DNA of 44,508 bases, taken from Treponema sp. (GTDB lineage Bacteria; Spirochaetota; Spirochaetia; Treponematales; Breznakiellaceae). Below the pieces are notes generated by a model. The model searched no databases. It saw only the letters and a list, made by a program, of their open reading frames with translations, and had not been told where the DNA came from. Both the position numbers and the translations under genes were made by a program. The stretch lies in assembly GCA_009778545.1 (NCBI GenBank), contig WRJO01000003.1:1-44508 (forward strand), in the 5' to 3' direction. Positions within the stretch are counted from its first letter, which is position 1. Each line of letters starts with the position of its first letter. Shown piece after piece: positions 39,711 to 44,508 of the stretch.

Positions 39711-42245
39711 TTAAGCCCACTTGATAAAGCCGGTGCGATACGGATGAATCAGCGCTTCGTGCTTCGGCAGGATACGAACCGTGTGTCCCTGGAAGCCGGT
39801 GTCGGCGCATTCTACCCGCACCTGGTACTGGTTCAGGTTGTCCTGGGCGCCGATGTACTTCATCTCGGTCCTGCGGGCGTTGGTAATCCCGTGGTTGAAC
39901 ACCGTTCCGTGGTACAGCTCTACCAGCACGTCCGTTGGCGCTACATGGCCAAGCTCTATGTTTGCCGTGACGGTTAGCATATCGCCCCGCTGCATTACGG
40001 GCTTTGTGTTGGCTTCGACCCGGACGATCTTGATGTTGTCCCAGGATTCCTTGAGCTGGGCAAAGTATCCGGCAAGCTCCTTCGCTTCGGCATAATCGTC
40101 CTTTACCAGCCTGTGGTAGTTTTTCAGCGCCGGGAAGTAGAACTGGTTGGAATAGTCCATCAGCGTGCGGTGGAAGGACATCGACTGCCCAATCTCGCGC
40201 ATGCAGTCCTTCATCCGCTTGATCCAGTCGCGCGGCAGGCCGTCCCTGCCTCTGTGGTAGAACAGGGGGATGATGTCCCTTTCAAGCAGGTCGTACAGCG
40301 CCTTGCTTTCTATGTCGTCCTGAAGCCTTTCGTCTACATACTGCTCGCCGTGGCCGATGGCCCATCCCACTTCGGGGTTGTAGGCCTCGTCCCACCAGCC
40401 GTCCAAAATAGAACAGTTCAGGACGCCGTTCATTGCCGCCTTCATGCCGCTGGTGCCGGATGCTTCCATCGGGCGCCGGGGGGTGTTGAGCCATATGTCG
40501 CCGCCCGACGTAAGGTACTTGGCGACGTTCAAATCGTAGTTTTCGACAAACACGATCCTGCTGGTAACGTCATAGCGTTCGGCAAAGTGGACGATCTCGC
40601 GGATAAGCTCCTTGCCGGGCATGTCGTGGGGATGGGCCTTGCCGGCGAAAATAAGCTGGATCGGGCGGTCGTTGTCTTTGACCAGCCGCAGCAGCCGCTC
40701 GGGATCGCGCAGCAGGAGGTTGCCCCGCTTGTAGGTGGCAAAGCGGCGGGCAAAGCACAGGGTAAGGGCATACGGCGAAAGGGCGTCTTCCGCCTGCTGG
40801 ATGCGGCGCTCTACCGCTCCGGTGCGCTTGTACTGCTCGCGTATGCGTTCGCGGACAAAGGCAACCAGCCGTTCGCGGCGCCGCTCATGGGTGCGCCACA
40901 GCTCTTCGTCGCTGATCCTGTCCATGCGGTCCCAAATCGACAGGTTGGTGGGCTTTGCCTCGAAATGGGGGCCGAAGTAGCGGTCGAGCAGCTCGATCAT
41001 CCCCGAGGAAACCCAGGTGCGGGGGTGTACGCCGTTGGTGACATGGCCGATGGGGATTTCGTTCATCGGCAGCCCCGGCCACAGCCCCTGCCACATCTCG
41101 CGGGAGACCACGCCGTGCAGTTTGGCGACGCCGTTGGCATAAGCGGCCATTTTGAGCGCCAGCACGGTAAGGCAGTACGTTTCCTTGTCGTCGTTTACGT
41201 TTATCCGGCCGAGGCCGAGGAAGTCCTTCCAGGAAATGCCGAGGATCTGGGGCCAGGAGCGGAAGTATTTTTCTACCATGCTGATGTCAAAGCGCTCGTT
41301 GCCCGCCGGCACCGGCGTGTGGGTGGTGAAGATGTTGGTGGGCCAGACCGCTTCCCGCGCCTCTTCAAAGTTAAAATTCTTCTCGGTCATTATCTCGCGG
41401 ACCCGCTCCAGCCCCAGGAAGGCGGCATGGCCTTCGTTCATGTGGGTGGCTGCGGGGTTGATCCCCAGCGCGCGCAGGGCGCGGATGCCGCCGATGCCCA
41501 GGAGAATCTCCTGCTGCATCCTCGTTTCCTTGTCGCCGCCGTACAGCGAGGCGGTAACGTTGCGGATGTCCGGGGCATTTTCTTCTATATTAGTGTCCAA
41601 AAGGTACAGGGATGAACGGCCGACCTTAACCTCCCAAATCTGGGCGGTGCATTGCCGGCCCGCCAGATCCACGGAAATTTTCAGCGGATTGCCGTCTTTG
41701 CCGTTTTTCCGCTCGACCGGCATGTTGTACCAGTCGTTTTCCGGGTAGCTTTCCTGCTGGAAGCCGTCTGCGTTGAGCATTTGCGTGAAATATCCCTGCC
41801 GGTACAGCAGCCCTACGCCCACCAGGGGGAGGCCCATGTCGGAAGAGGTCTTCATGTGATCCCCGGAAAGGATCCCCAGGCCCCCCGAATAGATGGGAAG
41901 GGATGCGTCCATGCCGTATTCCATCGAGAAATACGCGACAACATCCTTGTGGCTGCCCCGATACCATGTTTCCCCCTTTTTATACCGGAGGAAACGGTCG
42001 TACACTTCCTTGAGGGCAGCCAGGTAGGAGTCGTCCTTGGCTGCCTGGGCAAGCCGCTCCTGGCTGACCATGCCCAAAGTCCGAACCGGACTCTGGTGGG
42101 ACTGCATCCATACATCATAATCCAGCCTTATAAAGAGCTGAATCGCGTCGTAATTCCACGAAAGCCAGAGATTACGGGCAATCTCTTCCAGGGGCTTTAA
42201 GGGAATCGGGAGCTTCGGCTTTACCGTGTATGTGGATATATTCAT
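39711..42245 (-). CDS. glgP: Alpha-glucan phosphorylase (GlgP/MalP, short-chain type)
   Basis: This 844-residue protein has DUF3417-type N-terminus (LKPLEEIARNLWLSWNYDAIQLF), YFSMEYGMDASLPIYSGGLGILSGDH, AATHMNEGHAAFL, GHVTNGVHPRTW, YKRGNLLLRDPERL, and MEASGTSGMKAAMNGVLNCS with the PLP lysine. It releases glucose-1-phosphate from glycogen or maltodextrins in the cytosol. The frame extends 21 nt upstream to a TTG, but that overlaps the -10 box, so ATG 42245 is used. The mRNA would be leaderless (see findings). Confidence 0.92.
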   Translation of the reverse strand: MNISTYTVKPKLPIPLKPLEEIARNLWLSWNYDAIQLFIRLDYDVWMQSHQSPVRTLGMVSQERLAQAAKDDSYLAALKEVYDRFLRYKKGETWYRGSHKDVVAYFSMEYGMDASLPIYSGGLGILSGDHMKTSSDMGLPLVGVGLLYRQGYFTQMLNADGFQQESYPENDWYNMPVERKNGKDGNPLKISVDLAGRQCTAQIWEVKVGRSSLYLLDTNIEENAPDIRNVTASLYGGDKETRMQQEILLGIGGIRALRALGINPAATHMNEGHAAFLGLERVREIMTEKNFNFEEAREAVWPTNIFTTHTPVPAGNERFDISMVEKYFRSWPQILGISWKDFLGLGRINVNDDKETYCLTVLALKMAAYANGVAKLHGVVSREMWQGLWPGLPMNEIPIGHVTNGVHPRTWVSSGMIELLDRYFGPHFEAKPTNLSIWDRMDRISDEELWRTHERRRERLVAFVRERIREQYKRTGAVERRIQQAEDALSPYALTLCFARRFATYKRGNLLLRDPERLLRLVKDNDRPIQLIFAGKAHPHDMPGKELIREIVHFAERYDVTSRIVFVENYDLNVAKYLTSGGDIWLNTPRRPMEASGTSGMKAAMNGVLNCSILDGWWDEAYNPEVGWAIGHGEQYVDERLQDDIESKALYDLLERDIIPLFYHRGRDGLPRDWIKRMKDCMREIGQSMSFHRTLMDYSNQFYFPALKNYHRLVKDDYAEAKELAGYFAQLKESWDNIKIVRVEANTKPVMQRGDMLTVTANIELGHVAPTDVLVELYHGTVFNHGITNARRTEMKYIGAQDNLNQYQVRVECADTGFQGHTVRILPKHEALIHPYRTGFIKWA

Positions 42246-42251
42246 AAGAAA

Positions 42252-42280
42252 ATTGTATGCCTTCAATCCGATTCTGTCAA
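42252..42280 (-). promoter_or_regulatory. Consensus, leaderless-type promoter of glgP
   Basis: On the minus strand TTGACA (42280-42275), a 17-nt spacer and TACAAT (42257-42252), then 6 nt to the ATG. Transcription would begin at or beside the start codon. Confidence 0.75.
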
Positions 42281-42428
42281 CGGTGAGTTTCGTAAGATTC
42301 TTCTATTTTGGGATGGCATTTTTCGAGGAATTTTGCCTGCAAGCGGTTTACAAACCCCCAGCAGTTGATTATATTTGAAGGTATATTACTTACGAATGAA
42401 TCATAAATCACTTACAGAGGTAAAAATC

Positions 42429-43445
42429 ATGATGAAAGTAAAAAAATACATTTTTTTACTGGCCATATTCATTGCCATTGGTTCCGGGCTGTATGCCCAG
42501 ACAGAATTCCCGGCAGGGGATTTTTGGTCGCTGGATGCTGGATTGGGAATGAGCGATCTCCTGGTAAAGGGACATTCGTTTCAGGCTGTTCTGGACCCCA
42601 AACTCTGGCTTTCGCCCCCGCTGATGGTTGGAAGCAGGCTCGGCGTAAGCTACAGCAACGAAAAAGATTCGGATTTAAGCAACATACTCACCTTCGAAGG
42701 CCAGGTGTACCTGCGCTGGAATTTTCTGCGCCTTGGCCCTGCCGATAATAAAACCAATATTTTTGTCCAGGGCGGCCTGGGTTTGGTTTCGGCATACAGG
42801 GGAAGGGACAAGTCATTCGACGATGTGACAAAAACCCGTGGCTCGCTGCTGGCGGACGCTGCGTTAGGTGTCACCATACCGCTGTCCGCACGATGGCACA
42901 TAGAGCCTTCGGTCCGCGGAGGGTATCCGCATATCGTCGGCTTTTCCGTAACGGGGGGGTATAAATTCCCCCTGCCGCAAAAGATCAGATATCAGACTAC
43001 GTCAAAAACCGAATACGTCGAGATAGTTAAAATGCTTCCCCCCGAGGAGATCATCAAACGGATAATGATTTCTTCGGTTGAATTTATCCTGTTCGGGCCG
43101 GACATAGGAAAGTACAACGTCGGCATCGACAATGACGCCCAGCAGCTTAACGAACTGGTTCTTAATGCCACGGCCCAGTACCTCAATGACAACCCCGAGT
43201 TCAGGGTCAGGATCGAAGGCCATGCAAATCCCTTTACCATAAGCCCCAGCGAAGCCGACGAGCTGATGGCCCTCAGCGCCATGCGGGCGAATACGGTGGC
43301 GGATCAGCTCAGGTCAAGGGGAGTAAACGACGAACAAATTGTCATTATTTCTTTCGGCGGCACCAGGGTTGCAACCAGCGAGTTCGACGTGCGGAACAGA
43401 AACCGCCGGGTTGAATTAATACTCATTCAGATTAATACCGACTAG
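42429..43445 (+). CDS. OmpA-family outer-membrane protein
   Basis: This 338-residue protein begins with a signal peptide ending SGLYAQ, then about 190 residues of beta-strand-rich sequence with aromatic girdle (VGSRLGVSYSN, GQVYLRWNFLRLG, HIEPSVRGGYPHIVGFSV). The C-terminal domain is OmpA-type: FILFGPDIGKYNVG, FRVRIEGHANPFT, LSAMRANTVADQLRSRGVND, RNRNRRVELILIQ, which in OmpA-like proteins binds peptidoglycan. AGAGG before the ATG pair at 42429/42432; ATG 42396 further upstream lacks a ribosome site. Adjacent to the repeat lipoprotein that follows 9 nt later, so the two may work together. Confidence 0.8.
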   Translation: MMKVKKYIFLLAIFIAIGSGLYAQTEFPAGDFWSLDAGLGMSDLLVKGHSFQAVLDPKLWLSPPLMVGSRLGVSYSNEKDSDLSNILTFEGQVYLRWNFLRLGPADNKTNIFVQGGLGLVSAYRGRDKSFDDVTKTRGSLLADAALGVTIPLSARWHIEPSVRGGYPHIVGFSVTGGYKFPLPQKIRYQTTSKTEYVEIVKMLPPEEIIKRIMISSVEFILFGPDIGKYNVGIDNDAQQLNELVLNATAQYLNDNPEFRVRIEGHANPFTISPSEADELMALSAMRANTVADQLRSRGVNDEQIVIISFGGTRVATSEFDVRNRNRRVELILIQINTD

Positions 43446-43454
43446 GAGGAATAT

Positions 43455-44508
43455 ATGGCAAACCTGAAAACCAAACTATTCATAGGCTTATTGTTGCTGG
43501 CGTGCGCCGTTTTTATAACGTGCAGCTGGGATAACCCAATTCTGGAAAAATGGTGGGTAGAGGGAGAGGAAGATTATTTTTACGTTCCGATTACCAAATA
43601 TATTCCGGAGGTTTTCTACGAACAGATCATACAGCACGAGGTTGTGTATGAGACAATTTATGAACAGCTTCCCCCAAAGGTGATCGTAGAACAGCTTCCC
43701 CCCGAGATTGTTATTCAGTATGTTCCAAAGTATATCTATGAAACAGTTTATGAAAAAATTGTTGAAGAGGCTGATCCTGAGGAAATCGTGAAAAATATTC
43801 CTCCCGAAATTCTCTTTCAATATCTTACTGATGAGCAGATTGGATATATCTACGAACAGCTTCCTCCCAAGGTGGTCATTGAGCAGCTTCCTCCCGAAGT
43901 GATTATAAAAGAAGTACCGGTGTATATACACGAGACAGAGTATGTAACAATTTACGAGACAATCATCGAAGAGGTTGATCCCAAGGAGATAATAAAACAG
44001 CTTCCTCCGGAATATATCTTTGAATACCTCACTGACGAGCAGAAAGAATACATAAAAGAACTGCTTACAGAAGAGATTTATATTTCGCTTCCTCCAAAAG
44101 AGATAATAGTACTCGTGCCGCAGTATATTTACGAAACAATCTACCAGACAATTTATGAAAAAATTATTGAGGAAGCTGATCCAAAGGAGGTTGTGCAAAA
44201 GCTGCCTCCTGAAATTGTCTTTCAATATCTTACTGATGAACAGATTGAATATATCTACGAACAGCTCCCACCCAAGGTGGTTATTGAGCAGCTTCCTCCC
44301 GAGGTGATCACTAAGGTGATCTACGAAACAGAATACATCGAAGTACCGGTAGAAATACCAATAGAAGTAGAAAAAGTAATCACAATCACTTTGCCGCCTG
44401 ACAAGGAAACGTTCCTGCAATGGCTCAAAGATGATGCGAGCGATGAGGATAAAGATGCGATCAAGGAGATAATCAAGGAATATCTTACGATAGATGATAT
44501 CATTGAAA
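43455..44508 (+). CDS. Repeat-rich lipoprotein, partial (runs off right edge)
   Basis: The open frame is 351 residues and continues past the window. AGGAGG overlaps the stop of the OmpA-family gene, 5 nt before the ATG. The N-terminus has a lipobox (LLAC at Cys17 or FITC at Cys23). The mature part is a strongly repetitive, acidic and proline-rich sequence with about three recurring modules: PPEIVFQYLTDEQIEYIYEQ, LPPKVVIEQLPPEV, YIYETIYEKIIEEADPKE, and a more varied C-terminal part (PIEVEKVITITLPPD). The layout suggests an extended, periplasm-spanning or surface stalk protein. No family name is known to me. Confidence 0.6.
   Translation, partial: MANLKTKLFIGLLLLACAVFITCSWDNPILEKWWVEGEEDYFYVPITKYIPEVFYEQIIQHEVVYETIYEQLPPKVIVEQLPPEIVIQYVPKYIYETVYEKIVEEADPEEIVKNIPPEILFQYLTDEQIGYIYEQLPPKVVIEQLPPEVIIKEVPVYIHETEYVTIYETIIEEVDPKEIIKQLPPEYIFEYLTDEQKEYIKELLTEEIYISLPPKEIIVLVPQYIYETIYQTIYEKIIEEADPKEVVQKLPPEIVFQYLTDEQIEYIYEQLPPKVVIEQLPPEVITKVIYETEYIEVPVEIPIEVEKVITITLPPDKETFLQWLKDDASDEDKDAIKEIIKEYLTIDDIIE

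Noticed and set aside
40113-41615. 500-residue open frame on the plus strand inside glgP.
   Set aside because: Shadow of a well-supported glucan phosphorylase; no domain.
43488-44420. 310-residue open frame on the minus strand.
   Set aside because: It is the mirror of the repeat lipoprotein; the codon pattern and the lipobox plus ribosome site support only the plus strand, and its translation is Phe/Tyr/Asn-rich nonsense.

Overview
The window looks like chromosome from a Gram-negative spirochaete, most likely a Treponema-type host-associated or sediment species. This rests on a family of CsgG/FlgO-fold envelope proteins (one with a P13-like C-terminus), BspA/LRR_5 leucine-rich lipoproteins, many small lipoproteins, beta-barrel proteins ending in aromatic residues, and an OmpA-type protein. 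The species is inferred, not proven. Base composition changes by eye: about 1-5.8 kb is AT-rich and accessory, while most of the rest is GC-richer and orderly.

Region by region. 1-5.7 kb: a tandem pair of XRE regulators (one cut by the window edge), a palindromic operator, a small CsgG-like protein, a VanZ-like membrane protein coupled to a CsgG/LRR_5 surface protein, two tiny lipoproteins of 29 and 39 residues, a probable GNAT toxin with a 50-residue partner, and an orphan DUF3791 gene. 5.7-6.5 kb: no gene, but a row of 22-24 bp repeats and a perfect 44-bp inverted repeat (fold-back element). 6.5-13 kb: CsgG/P13-like protein, beta-barrel protein, and a 1530-residue hybrid sensor kinase. 13-16.8 kb (minus): LRR_5 lipoprotein, beta-barrel protein, S41-protease lipoprotein. 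16.9-17.7 kb: an ORF6N gene bounded by inverted copies of a dispersed CGCAGAGG repeat. 17.8-26.7 kb: duplicated lipoproteins, WecG/TagA transferase, rsmE, a CtpA protease, Mn-type pyrophosphatase, Nudix hydrolase, a hypothetical gene and glnS, the last carrying in-frame palindromic insertions.

26.7-38.8 kb is the functional centrepiece: twelve annotated genes, all on the plus strand and mostly overlapping by ATGA. They encode a TDT/SLAC1-type channel, a NasA/NarB-type molybdopterin nitrate reductase, a polyferredoxin, an NAD(P)H/FAD reductase, MobB, a MobA-MoeA fusion, precorrin-2 dehydrogenase, HemC, a CobA-HemD fusion, HemB, CbiX/SirB and a CRP/FNR regulator. Together they give nitrate uptake and reduction, the last steps of molybdenum-cofactor assembly, and the whole route from 5-aminolevulinate to siroheme, the cofactor of assimilatory nitrite and sulfite reductases. 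A perfect TGTGA-N6-TCACA site lies about 60 bp before the likely transcription start, and the regulator at the far end has the matching RETVSR recognition helix. No nitrite reductase, hemA/hemL or moaABCDE is in the window.

38.8-44.5 kb: a YhhQ queuosine-precursor transporter, an alpha-glucan phosphorylase read from an apparently leaderless promoter, an OmpA-family protein, and a repeat-rich lipoprotein that runs off the right edge. Several genes have a -10 box exactly 5-6 nt before the ATG and no Shine-Dalgarno, suggesting frequent leaderless transcription. No tRNA, rRNA, CRISPR array or transposase gene was found.
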